DNA of 33,056 nt from Sulfurovum sp. (GCA_027049035.1 JALTVI010000108.1:1-33056), one strand, 5' to 3'; shown: positions 22,738-30,807, counted from the stretch's first letter. Program-made: numbers and translations. Notes: generated from the sequence alone by a model not told the origin.

Positions 22738-23166
22738 CTATTGCTCTGTTACGGCCCCCTGTTTGATATAATATGTTGCCTGCTGCAGCAACAAATGGCC
22801 TGTCTCCTCCTTTGAGCGAAAATCGCAAATAGTCATCCACCCTTTTTCCGTAGGTTTGAGAGGTGAACATCTCAGCTCCTCAATCGCTTCGGGATGCTTG
22901 AAGTGGGCTTTCCAGTAGTCTCTGACGGCATATGGGGTATCTGTCGTATAGTCAACACGAGGTTTGTATCCGAACTTTTGGCGATAGACATTGTATGTTT
23001 CTTTGCTCTCCTCACTCTGGTTCTGTTGTGCACTTGAACTCTCAAGCTGACCGGAGGGGGCGGCATGTTCTGTACTTGTCACTCCCCTGGAGTGAGATAG
23101 GTTCCATAGCGGTTCAGTTATCCATAAAATGAAAAGTATAAGTATGACAATAACTGCTTTTAACAA
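22738..23166 (-). CDS. Membrane-anchored protein of unknown function
   Basis: A 142-aa protein with an N-terminal hydrophobic anchor (about residues 3-22). A Ser/Gln/Glu-rich linker (30-57) leads to a small C-terminal domain containing two Cys (ELRCSPL, TICDFRS) that could form a disulfide. The start is TTG at 23166 with AAAGGA at good spacing; no ATG is available. I know no homologous family. The domain probably lies in the periplasm. Confidence 0.65.
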   Translation of the reverse strand: MLKAVIVILILFILWITEPLWNLSHSRGVTSTEHAAPSGQLESSSAQQNQSEESKETYNVYRQKFGYKPRVDYTTDTPYAVRDYWKAHFKHPEAIEELRCSPLKPTEKGWMTICDFRSKEETGHLLLQQATYYIKQGAVTEQ

Positions 23167-23194
23167 AAGTTATCCTTTCTTGTGCAGCTTCTCC

Positions 23195-23953
23195 CTATGG
23201 GATCAGACGGTTATATTTTGCAATACGTTCTCTGAATTTCGGGTAACGGTGTGCCAGTGAAGCAAGCTCTTTCTCCAACCTTTTGCTTAGGCCGTGCTGC
23301 TTTTTGCGTATGGCCTGTAAAAAGGCGATGCGTCTTTCGACGAAGTAGAAGTAGAGCAGCACGCTGACTACCGCGGCATAGAGACACCATACCGAAGTGA
23401 GCCCGTAGGGATTGACAAGATAGATGATACTAAGCCCGATGAAATTCAGCCAGCCAAAGAGCTGGATGGCGATACTGCGGCTGAGCATCAAAGAACCGCA
23501 GGTGGTGAGGACATATCCAAGCCCAAGCCAGAGTTTGTCGGTCATGGGATTGTAGTAGTAGAGCACGCCATGTACGACTGAGACTTCGGTAGGCTTGATA
23601 CTCAAACCATAGAGAGAATAGGCCATTAAAAAAGCCCCCAGGCCCATGAGAATGCCGATGACCTGTTTTCGCCATCCTTTGGGCTCAAGCAGCCATACGG
23701 CAAGGGGCACCAGAAACTGCAGTATGCCCTGTGCGTAGAAGACAAAGAGCGTTTCTGCCATTTCGAGTGCCCGGTGGTTGATAAGACCCTCCATGCCCAG
23801 CCAGACAAATCCCTGTGTGAATTGGTGCAGGGCAAAAAAGAGCGGCAGTGAGGCAAAGACCACCTCCTTGGGTGTACTGACCTTGTTGAGTGTCAGAAGC
23901 CCCACCACAAAGATGGCCCCGGAGAGGGTAAAGTTCAAGATGGCAAAAAACAT
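23195..23953 (-). CDS. Seven-helix membrane protein, DUF6629-like
   Basis: A 252-aa protein with seven hydrophobic segments and a basic cytoplasmic tail (from about residue 210: AIRKKQHGLSKRLEKELASL). The N-terminal block FASLPLFFALHQFTQGFVWL resembles the start of DUF6629 proteins, which have an LPLLFAxQQ..EG.VWL pattern. The function is unknown. The start ATG lies 8 bp after the stop of the 79-aa gene and has only a weak ribosome-binding site, so the two are probably coupled. Confidence 0.7.
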   Translation of the reverse strand: MFFAILNFTLSGAIFVVGLLTLNKVSTPKEVVFASLPLFFALHQFTQGFVWLGMEGLINHRALEMAETLFVFYAQGILQFLVPLAVWLLEPKGWRKQVIGILMGLGAFLMAYSLYGLSIKPTEVSVVHGVLYYYNPMTDKLWLGLGYVLTTCGSLMLSRSIAIQLFGWLNFIGLSIIYLVNPYGLTSVWCLYAAVVSVLLYFYFVERRIAFLQAIRKKQHGLSKRLEKELASLAHRYPKFRERIAKYNRLIP

Positions 23954-23961
23954 ACGGTTCT

Positions 23962-24201
23962 CTATGCTTCAGTTTTGTTGTGGCACTTCATACTTTCGGC
24001 TTTGATTAGTTTGAGTTTGGTCAGAATGTGCGCGAATTGTGCATCTTCCTCTTCATAGCGCTTTTTGAGCGCTTCGCGCTTCTCTTCGATCATTTTGATT
24101 CGCTTCTCTATATCTTTTGGGTCGGCATGACACCCTTTGGCCGCTTCGGCCTCCTTTTCGAGTGCCCAGTCCATCGCTTTTTTGAGAAAATCCATCATCA
24201 T
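23962..24201 (-). CDS. Short coiled-coil protein
   Basis: A 79-aa charged helical protein. Residues 30-68 (KDIEKRIKMIEEKREALKKR and on) form a clear coiled coil. Two Cys-His pairs (KGCHAD, KCHNK) lie on either side of it and might bind metal if brought together. Three ATG codons occur in a row; AAAGGA fits the second or third best. A GGCTATAAT lies 28 bp upstream. It is the first gene of a pair with the membrane protein at 23195. The function is unknown. Confidence 0.65.
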   Translation of the reverse strand: MMMDFLKKAMDWALEKEAEAAKGCHADPKDIEKRIKMIEEKREALKKRYEEEDAQFAHILTKLKLIKAESMKCHNKTEA

Positions 24202-24228
24202 ATATCCTTTAAAATCGTTGTGGGGTTA

Positions 24229-24234
24229 ATTATA
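24229..24234 (-). promoter_or_regulatory. -10 box of the 79-aa/membrane protein pair
   Basis: The minus strand reads GGCTATAAT, giving a leader of about 20 nt before the ATG triplet at 24201. It lies in the 135-bp gap between this pair and the divergent seven-gene operon. Confidence 0.55.
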
Positions 24235-24336
24235 GCCTAAATAATGTGCAAAAGTTGTTAGAGGGCTTACATCTTTGTTAGTGAAGTTGTACTATGATAT
24301 GCAAATAACATATAACGCAGACAAAAGGATATGATA

Positions 24337-24894
24337 ATGTGGAAGTACCCCAAGGAGCTCGAACAGCTCGAAGTGTTCAGAAAAAATGCAAAGACGGTGG
24401 GAATCATTTTGATGATTCTCGGTTTCCTGGGGGCTATGTTCCCCATCGCCGCGTCGCTGACGACAGTGCTCTTCGTGGCGTGGCTGCTGCTCTTTGTCGC
24501 CTTTCTGGTGGGCTTTTATACCTATAAGAGTGACCCCTCAGACTGGAGAGGGTGGCTCAAGAGCCTTATCTTCTTTGGGGTGGGGGCCTATATGATCGTC
24601 TCTCCTGCCGGCGGAATCGCGACACTGGGACTGCTCTTTTCGATCTACTTCTTTATGGACTCTTTCAGCAGTTTCACCTTTGTGATCTCCTACTACCCCA
24701 ACAAGGGGTGGGGCATCTGGCTGATCAACGCCATTCTCTCACTGCTGATTGCCGTTATCTTCGTTGTCGGCTGGCCGCAGACATCGGTCATGCTCATCGG
24801 TCTGCTGGTGGGCTTCAGCCTCTTCTTTGACGGACTTGCTCTGCTGATGGGTGCAAAACTTTTCGAGGTGCCGGGCGGTGATGACAAAGAGTGA
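24337..24894 (+). CDS. HdeD-like (DUF308) membrane protein
   Basis: A 185-aa inner-membrane protein with six hydrophobic helices in the three-hairpin layout of the DUF308/HdeD family; E. coli HdeD is an acid-resistance membrane protein. Gly-rich helix motifs (GIILMILGFLGAMFP, IGLLVGFSLFFDGLALL) fit the family. The ATG at 24337 is preferred over 24331, because AAAGGA is 7 bp from the former and 1 bp from the latter. A TATGAT at 24293-24298 may be the promoter. It is the first gene of a seven-gene operon, and its end overlaps the transporter start by 14 bp. Confidence 0.82.
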   Translation: MWKYPKELEQLEVFRKNAKTVGIILMILGFLGAMFPIAASLTTVLFVAWLLLFVAFLVGFYTYKSDPSDWRGWLKSLIFFGVGAYMIVSPAGGIATLGLLFSIYFFMDSFSSFTFVISYYPNKGWGIWLINAILSLLIAVIFVVGWPQTSVMLIGLLVGFSLFFDGLALLMGAKLFEVPGGDDKE

Positions 24895-26209
24895 CACCAA
24901 AAAGGCTTTTGGCCTCTGGTCGGCGGTATTTCTGGGTATCGGCTCCATGGTTGGCGCGGGTATCTTCATCGTCATCGGTGAAGCGGGTGCCATTGCGGGG
25001 AACCTGGTCTGGCTCTCCTTTGTCTTTGGCGGTATCGCGGCACTGCTGAGCGGCTACTCTCTGGCGAAACTCGCCATAGCCTACCCCTCACGCGGCGGCA
25101 TTGTGGAGTATCTGGTACAGGGATTCGGGGAGGGAGTCTTTTCCGGAAGTGCCGGGGTGCTTTTCTACTTTTCGCAGCTGATTGCCATCGCGGCAGTAGC
25201 CAAGTCTTTCGGTACGTATGCGGCGACGCTTGCAGGAGGCAGTGAAATGGCCAACTGGTACGCTTTGGGCATCGTCGCTTTCTTTACACTCATCAATCTT
25301 CTGGGTGCTTCACTGGTGGCAAAGTCCGAAAACATCATCGTTTTCATCAAGCTGAGCGTGCTGGTGGTTTTCACAGGTATCGCACTCTTCTACATCGACC
25401 CGAAGCTCCTGAGTGCATCCGATATGCCGCCGATGAAAGATATGCTCTTTGCCGTGGGACTTACTTTCTTTGCCTATCAGGGCTTCAGTGTCATCACCAA
25501 TACGGTCGAAGATATGGAAAACCCCGCCAAGACAATGCTGCGGGCAATGGTGATCACCATTCTACTGGTAGGTGCGCTCTACATTCTTACTTCAATCGCG
25601 GTACTTGGCAACCTGACACTGCCTGAAGTGATCAAAAGCCAGGACTATGCGCTTGCACAGGCGGCTCAGCCCATTTTCGGCGATATCGGCTTCAAGGTAA
25701 TGGCAGTCACAGCGCTGCTGGCCACCGCTTCGGCAATCAACGCCACACTCTATGCCGCGACTGAGATCGGATACACGCTGGCCAAAGACGGAGAGCTTCC
25801 AAAGGTCTACGCCTACAACGTCTTCGAGTCGTTCGAAGGGCTCATTGTCAGTGCGCTGCTGATCGTGCCGATGGTTCTCTTTCTGGATCTCTCCGAAGTG
25901 ACGACGATTGCGGCACTGGTAGTGCTGATTATCCAGGGGATCACCCATGTGGGGCATCTCTTTCGCATTAAACAGACCGGCGCGAATCTCATTGTCGTGC
26001 TGTCGGCTGTGATTGCGATGTTCGTCATTGCCGGACTGACACTCTACCACACCAGTCAGAAGATGCCCGACCTTGGCTTCTACCTGATGGGGGCGTTCGT
26101 TGCTGCCTTTGGTGTGGAGGTAGCGCTGCGCCTGCTGAACCACCGCACGATCAGTAAACAGACAGGCAAAGAAAGTTTACTTTCAAAGATAGAAGATAAA
26201 ATAAGATAA
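24881..26209 (+). CDS. APC-superfamily amino-acid transporter
   Basis: A 442-aa inner-membrane permease with about twelve helices. The TM1 motif GIGSMVGAGIF and the segment PSRGGIVEYL are typical of APC (COG0531-like) carriers, whose broken TM1 binds the amino-acid backbone. The substrate cannot be read from sequence. The start is ATG 24881, inside the end of the HdeD-like gene, implying coupling. No decarboxylase is encoded nearby, so a decarboxylase-antiporter pair of the GadBC type is not demonstrated. The stop codon lies 26 bp before the next gene. Confidence 0.9.
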   Translation: MTKSDTKKAFGLWSAVFLGIGSMVGAGIFIVIGEAGAIAGNLVWLSFVFGGIAALLSGYSLAKLAIAYPSRGGIVEYLVQGFGEGVFSGSAGVLFYFSQLIAIAAVAKSFGTYAATLAGGSEMANWYALGIVAFFTLINLLGASLVAKSENIIVFIKLSVLVVFTGIALFYIDPKLLSASDMPPMKDMLFAVGLTFFAYQGFSVITNTVEDMENPAKTMLRAMVITILLVGALYILTSIAVLGNLTLPEVIKSQDYALAQAAQPIFGDIGFKVMAVTALLATASAINATLYAATEIGYTLAKDGELPKVYAYNVFESFEGLIVSALLIVPMVLFLDLSEVTTIAALVVLIIQGITHVGHLFRIKQTGANLIVVLSAVIAMFVIAGLTLYHTSQKMPDLGFYLMGAFVAAFGVEVALRLLNHRTISKQTGKESLLSKIEDKIR

Positions 26210-26235
26210 CGGGTATACCCAAAGGAGCAAGCAAT

Positions 26236-27156
26236 ATGGGAAACATTTCCAAATCGGTCATTTTTGCATTCAAAGAGATCGTCCAGTGGCATACGATGAA
26301 GTACATTCTACTCAGCGGAATGGTGGTGACGGCACTGTGGATAGGGCTTGGATATTTTATGTGGGACGGCATTGTCGCACTCAGTGCGAAGATCATTGAA
26401 ATGGTGCCGTTCTCGCTGGTACGTGCCAACGGGGCGTGGATGCTCTCGACTTTCCTCTGGTTTCAGCTGGTGCTCATCACCTTTGCGCTGACCTACGCTT
26501 TCTGGGGCAATCTGATTTTGCGCAAGATCAGTAAAGAGAAGTACACCGCTTTTTCACTGCTGATTCTGGCGGCATCGGGTGTGTTCTGGGCCGTGGTATG
26601 GTACTTCAAGGGCCACTACATCTACGAACAGTTCATCAAACTGCTGACATGGCTGCCCTTTGAGACGGTAGAGAAGGGAATCGCCTTTCTTATCGGTTTC
26701 TACTTTATCTACAACGCGATTGTCGTGACGATGCTCTTTGTAACGAGCATGGTCAGCGAGGCGATCGTCGAAGATATCGAGATACGTGAGTTTGGTGAAG
26801 ATGACATAGTCAGAGACAATACGTTCAAAACCGTCAAATATACCCTTAGAGACAGTGCCGTATTCATTGCCCTCTCACTGCTTGCCGCACCGCTGCTCTT
26901 CGTACCGGTACTGAACATATTCATCCAGATCGCTCTGTGGATATGGTTGACCAAAGATACCATCTCCTATGACGCACTTGCGCTCACGCACCAAAAAGTG
27001 AATCCGTCGCTCAAAAGTGTCTACAAAGGTGCTATTTGGGTGATCACACTGGTAACGGTACTGTTCAACTTCGTGCCGGTACTGAACATTTTCGGTCCAT
27101 TCTTCGGTCTGACAGCGATGTTCCACTACGTCAAAAGCGCACAAAAGGAGGCGTAG
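26236..27156 (+). CDS. EI24/CysZ-like membrane protein
   Basis: A 306-aa inner-membrane protein with about six helices. The repeated motif FVPVLNIF occurs twice (about residues 222 and 280), and the C-terminal VPVLNIFGPFFGLTAMFHYV is the pattern seen in EI24-domain/CysZ-type proteins. A conserved-looking charged loop (EAIVEDIEIREFGEDD) lies between helices. CysZ of enterobacteria transports sulfate, but most EI24-like proteins are unassigned and I do not extend the function. An AAAGGAG gives a good start at 26236. It is the third gene of the operon. Confidence 0.75.
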   Translation: MGNISKSVIFAFKEIVQWHTMKYILLSGMVVTALWIGLGYFMWDGIVALSAKIIEMVPFSLVRANGAWMLSTFLWFQLVLITFALTYAFWGNLILRKISKEKYTAFSLLILAASGVFWAVVWYFKGHYIYEQFIKLLTWLPFETVEKGIAFLIGFYFIYNAIVVTMLFVTSMVSEAIVEDIEIREFGEDDIVRDNTFKTVKYTLRDSAVFIALSLLAAPLLFVPVLNIFIQIALWIWLTKDTISYDALALTHQKVNPSLKSVYKGAIWVITLVTVLFNFVPVLNIFGPFFGLTAMFHYVKSAQKEA

Positions 27157-27158
27157 CC

Positions 27159-27593
27159 GTGGTACGACTGTTGGCTGTTTTGCTCTTCTCTTTTTCCATG
27201 CTTTCCGCTTCCGGTGCAAAGGAGGAAGCTGCACTGATCGGTGCCGAAACAAACTTCGATACGGCACTTGCCAAGGCAAAAGCCGAGAAGAAGATATTGG
27301 TGATGGTGGTGGTCAAAGAGCACTGCCGCTGGTGCGAGAAGCTGGTGAAACGAACGATGGCCGACCCGGAGGTTGAAAAGGTGCTCAAGCGCGACTTCAT
27401 CACGCTTATCATCGACCGCTATGACAGTTACCCCAAAGCTTTCAGAGAGGACTTCTTCCCCTCCATCTTCTACATTGATTACGCGACGGGCCAGAGTGTC
27501 TACGAGAATGTAGGCTATGTCGGGAAGAAGTGTTTTCTCAACGATCTTGACGGTGCGCAGAAGACGCGCGCGAGCCTCTACGAAAAAGAGTAG
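27159..27593 (+). CDS. Secreted thioredoxin-fold protein
   Basis: A 144-aa protein with a signal peptide (MVRLLAVLLFSFSMLSASGA). The thioredoxin domain has active site CRWC (Cys56, Cys59) in KEHCRWCEKL and cis-Pro in FFPSIFYID. It matches the thioredoxin_7-type periplasmic reductases. The GTG start at 27159 has AGGAGG 8 bp upstream. A longer in-frame reading would begin inside the previous gene and destroy the signal peptide. A third Cys lies near the C-terminus (GKKCFLND). It probably acts in disulfide reduction in the periplasm. Confidence 0.85.
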   Translation: MVRLLAVLLFSFSMLSASGAKEEAALIGAETNFDTALAKAKAEKKILVMVVVKEHCRWCEKLVKRTMADPEVEKVLKRDFITLIIDRYDSYPKAFREDFFPSIFYIDYATGQSVYENVGYVGKKCFLNDLDGAQKTRASLYEKE

Positions 27594-27598
27594 CCGGT

Positions 27599-28930
27599 AT
27601 GATACTCAAACTGATCGCGGCAGCAGTGCTCACCGGTCTGATCAGCGGGTTTTTCATCACCTTCTACGAACTGCTCATCACCTTTCTTACCTATTTCTTT
27701 TTTATGGGAGACCCCTACAAAACCATTCCGACACTGCCGGTATGGTATCTCTATGCGCTGCCCACAGTAGCGATTTTTATCGTTAACCACCTGATCAGCA
27801 GAGACAAGAATATCCGTGAATACGGTGTGTCAGAGATTGCCGATTCGATCGCACAAAATACGATGATACTGCGGGTCAAGACCCTCTTTATGAAAGTCAT
27901 AGCTTCCGCACTTTCGCTTTCGACGGGATTTGCCGTTGGAACGGAGGGGCCCAGTGCCGGGATCGGTGCGATGATCGCCTACCAGATACACAAGTTTTTC
28001 AAGATGCCGCAGATGCTCATCAAGATGATGATCAGTGTGGGAGCCAGCAGCGGGATCGCTGCAATTTTCGTCTCTCCCATTACCGGCATGGCTTTTGCCA
28101 TCGAAAATATCGCCTACCAGTTCATCAAACAGTATGTCACCTATCTGATTTTGGCTTCAGTCATCGCCTTTGCAATCAGCCTGAACTATCTGGAACCCAT
28201 TATCTTTCAGCACTCGACAGGGCGGAGGCTCGATCTAAGCTACATTTATGCGAATTTGCTCTTTATCCCGTTCATTACTGCCTTTGTCTATTTTTACCTT
28301 TTTTTGAAGCAGCGTCTGCTGCACTTCATCGACCTGGAGCTGTTCAAGAAGTTTTCACGCTACCGCCATCATATCTTTGCACTTATTGGCGGCAGTGTGG
28401 TGGGAACGGTACTGCTCATCGAGCCGCACGCAGCCTTTTCCGGCAAGGCGGTGGTGATGTATCTGATGAATGCGGAAAGCAGTATACCTCTCTATTTCAT
28501 TCTCGGCATCATTGTACTGCGTATTATCGGTACGACGGTTGCCATCTACTCCAATGCCGTAGGCGGAATCTTCCTGCCGCTGATGAGCATTGGTGCGCTG
28601 ATAGGCTACGGCTTTGCCGAAGCCTTCAGTATGGTGCACTTTCCCGTAGAGCCTTTTTACTTCGCTGCTATCGGTGCTGCGGTCTTTATGGGCGTACTGA
28701 TGAAGCTGCCGTTGACGGCGGTCATATTGGCGATGGAGACGACATTTGATTACAATGTCGTTATTGCAACGGGTATCAGCGTGGTGTTAGTAGAATACCT
28801 CTCCAATATCTATTTCCACATCCGCCGCCGCACCGCCACACAGGCATACAAATCTCCCGAGAAGAACATGCCGCAAAAAGAGGAGCCTAAAGAAAAAAGT
28901 GAAGCGAAACCCGAAGAGAAAGCGAAGTGA
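27599..28930 (+). CDS. ClC-family anion channel/transporter
   Basis: A 443-aa membrane protein with the ClC helical layout. GTEGPSAG (Glu116) matches GREGP with the gating external Glu, and NAVGGIFLPLMSIGA matches the GxFxP region. By eye against E. coli ClcA, three positions differ. GSGIPE is EYGVSE here (central Ser becomes Tyr75, Pro becomes Ser). The proton-relay Glu of FIIEEMRPQF is Asn170 in FAIENIAYQF. This suggests proton uncoupling and altered selectivity. There is no CBS domain; the Lys/Glu-rich tail is disordered. It starts 5 bp after the thioredoxin stop codon and shares bases with the next start codon (TGATG). Confidence 0.9.
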   Translation: MILKLIAAAVLTGLISGFFITFYELLITFLTYFFFMGDPYKTIPTLPVWYLYALPTVAIFIVNHLISRDKNIREYGVSEIADSIAQNTMILRVKTLFMKVIASALSLSTGFAVGTEGPSAGIGAMIAYQIHKFFKMPQMLIKMMISVGASSGIAAIFVSPITGMAFAIENIAYQFIKQYVTYLILASVIAFAISLNYLEPIIFQHSTGRRLDLSYIYANLLFIPFITAFVYFYLFLKQRLLHFIDLELFKKFSRYRHHIFALIGGSVVGTVLLIEPHAAFSGKAVVMYLMNAESSIPLYFILGIIVLRIIGTTVAIYSNAVGGIFLPLMSIGALIGYGFAEAFSMVHFPVEPFYFAAIGAAVFMGVLMKLPLTAVILAMETTFDYNVVIATGISVVLVEYLSNIYFHIRRRTATQAYKSPEKNMPQKEEPKEKSEAKPEEKAK

Positions 28931-29781
28931 TGGAGGCGTACTACTACCTTAGAATGCTTGGATTCGTCGCCTTTGTGACACTGCTCTATATCGCCTATCA
29001 GCTCTACGGCTGGTACAAAAGAAAGCGGCTGCTTGAGAAAATAGCACAGATGCCTTTTGATCCGAAATTTCGAAAGATATTGGAGAAGTCACCTCACTAC
29101 CAACATTTACCTAAATCTGACAAAGAGAAGATAGAGCGCTCCATTCTGCGTTTCATCTACACCAAGGAGTTTATCGGTGTGAAGATGGAGGTGACGGACG
29201 AGATGAAAGTGATCATCGCCTTTTACGCCTGTCTGCTGCTGCTGCACATCGAAACCGACAACTGTTACGACAATCTCAAAACGATTTTGCTCTACCCCTC
29301 ACCGGTGGTACTCAAGAACGTGCGCAACAACGGCGGCATTTATACCAAAGAGGATTTCGTCATCGACGGACAGTCGGCCAACGATACGGTGGTGCTTGTC
29401 TGGCACGATGCACGCTACGAAGCCTACCATTTGCGTCACGACAATGTCATTGTGCACGAGTTTGCCCACGAAATCGATTATATGGATGGCGAGGTAGACG
29501 GTGTGCCGCCGCTTGAGCGTTCCAAGTATGATAGCTGGACGAAAGTGCTGCTGGAGGATTTTAAAAAGCTTAACAGTGTTGCGCTGAAAAACCGTGACTG
29601 GGGAAAGTACAAACTGCTTGGCAGTTATGCCGCAACGAACGAAGCAGAGTTCTTTGCTGTGGTGACGGAGCGCTTCTTTGAATCACCGCACAGTCTTAAA
29701 CGCCATTTTCCCGAACTCTTCAAAGAATTGAAAGATTTCTATCGTATAGACCCTGCTGCGATTTTGCCACCAAAGGCATAA
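28930..29781 (+). CDS. MtfA-like zinc peptidase (M90), membrane-anchored
   Basis: A 283-aa protein with an N-terminal membrane helix (residues 9-27) and an M90-type zinc peptidase domain. The motif VIVHEFAHEIDYMDG gives His176, Glu177 and His180. YAATNEAEFFAVVTERFFE gives the third ligand Glu240. Soluble MtfA of E. coli binds the glucose-PTS repressor Mlc; such a role is unlikely here without a visible PTS. The ATG at 28930 overlaps the ClC stop as TGATG; a GTG one codon earlier is possible. It is the sixth gene of the operon. Confidence 0.88.
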   Translation: MEAYYYLRMLGFVAFVTLLYIAYQLYGWYKRKRLLEKIAQMPFDPKFRKILEKSPHYQHLPKSDKEKIERSILRFIYTKEFIGVKMEVTDEMKVIIAFYACLLLLHIETDNCYDNLKTILLYPSPVVLKNVRNNGGIYTKEDFVIDGQSANDTVVLVWHDARYEAYHLRHDNVIVHEFAHEIDYMDGEVDGVPPLERSKYDSWTKVLLEDFKKLNSVALKNRDWGKYKLLGSYAATNEAEFFAVVTERFFESPHSLKRHFPELFKELKDFYRIDPAAILPPKA

Positions 29782-29784
29782 GCG

Positions 29785-30384
29785 ATGAAGCGGTATGTTT
29801 TTCTTCTTCTTATCTTTTTTGTGCTTTTTGTGACATTCCGTATATATAAGATAGACGGTACGAGCATGAACTACGGATTGGTGGAGGGGGATATCGTTCT
29901 TTCGACTCACTTCTACGATACGATAGAACGTGGTGACCTGCTGGTAATCCGTCATCCGCAGGACCCACAGCAGCGCCTATACATCAAACGGTGTGCCGCA
30001 CTGCCCGGTGACAGGTATTTTGAAAAGAACCGAATGTTCTATCTTCAGATAGCGGGAGATTCAAACAGAACAAAAGCACTGGCAGAAAAATACGGGTTGA
30101 CACTGGTAAAGCAAAAAGAGGGGTATTTCATCAAGGAACCCTATGCCAAATATTACGGTGTGGTGCACGATTGGCATCTGCAAGTGCCCCGCGAGCTTAC
30201 CGCTCTGCCACTGAAGAGGGTAGCGCCGGAGCACTATCTGATGCTGGGAGACTTCAGAGACAACTCTGCAGACAGCCGCTTTTTCGGTGCAGTTCCAAAA
30301 ACGTGGGTGATGTCAAAGGTGATTGGGGTTTTCAAGCATCCGCGAAGCTGGCGGGAGCTGCTTGAGATAAAAGAGGCTGATTGA
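29785..30384 (+). CDS. Second, compact signal peptidase I
   Basis: A 199-aa S26 family membrane protease. One N-terminal helix (residues 5-20) is followed by DGTSM with nucleophile Ser27. The catalytic Lys68 is in YIKRCAALPGD, and box E is GDFRDNSADSRFFG. It is much shorter than the LepB at 1347-2318 and lacks that protein's long insert. It starts 3 bp after the MtfA-like stop codon and is the last operon gene. A dedicated substrate set, perhaps the operon's own exported products, is plausible but unproven. The structured element at 30401 begins 16 bp after its stop codon. Confidence 0.9.
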   Translation: MKRYVFLLLIFFVLFVTFRIYKIDGTSMNYGLVEGDIVLSTHFYDTIERGDLLVIRHPQDPQQRLYIKRCAALPGDRYFEKNRMFYLQIAGDSNRTKALAEKYGLTLVKQKEGYFIKEPYAKYYGVVHDWHLQVPRELTALPLKRVAPEHYLMLGDFRDNSADSRFFGAVPKTWVMSKVIGVFKHPRSWRELLEIKEAD

Positions 30385-30400
30385 GTCCGCTCAAATTGTC

Positions 30401-30563
30401 GGTTTCACTCGATAGCTCTGGCAGGTGCAAATGTGAGAAGCGTTAAGCGAAAGCAAACTGCTTTGCTTTCGTAGCTTCGGAACCGGAATGGTCGGAGCGA
30501 AGTGCAGCCATGGAGGAGCCACCCTCCGGGCTGAATGCACCTTTGTCGCCATCGAGTGAAACC
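30401..30563. other. Highly structured intergenic element, candidate ncRNA or repeat
   Basis: A closing stem pairs GGTTTCACTCGAT (30401-30413) with ATCGAGTGAAACC (30551-30563). It continues after bulges of 6 and 5 nt as GGC-AGGTGCA (30420-30429) with TGCACCT/GCC (30536-30542, 30548-30550). Inside lie three hairpins. The first is CGAAAGCAAA/TTTGCTTTCG (30448-30471, perfect 10 bp, 4-nt loop). The second is CTTCG/CGAAG (30475-30502) with an inner CCG/CGG. The third is CAGCC-GGAGG/CCTCC-GGCTG (30505-30533). No gene is seen. It lies between convergent genes, and neither strand has a terminator T-run. Confidence 0.65.
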
Positions 30564-30591
30564 TTGGTTGGGAGCAGTTTAAAAGGCCTAA

Positions 30592-30798
30592 TTAAATCAA
30601 TCCTAGTTCGGCGAGGATCGCTTCGACTTTGGGGGAGATCTGCGCCAGTTCGTTGATGAAGGTGCCCCACGCCTTGTCTTCGGCATACCACTCCTCGATA
30701 TGTTTGAAGGAGTTGCTCTTCTCCTCTTCTGTCAGTTCATTGGATTTGTCGATATTCTCTTTGATACGTTCGAGGTGCTTGAGGTTGCTTTGGCTCAT
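30592..30798 (-). CDS. Small helical protein
   Basis: A 68-aa acidic, all-helical protein: MSQSNLKHLERIKENIDKS, then ELTEEEKSNSFKHIEEWYAE and a C-terminal helix ISPKVEAILAELGLI. It has no signal peptide and no recognised domain. AGGAG lies 7 bp before the ATG. It follows the 69-aa gene by 9 bp, so the two form a small operon. The amphipathic helices suggest a dimer or a partner-binding role. Confidence 0.7.
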   Translation of the reverse strand: MSQSNLKHLERIKENIDKSNELTEEEKSNSFKHIEEWYAEDKAWGTFINELAQISPKVEAILAELGLI

Positions 30799-30807
30799 GG
30801 GGTCTCC

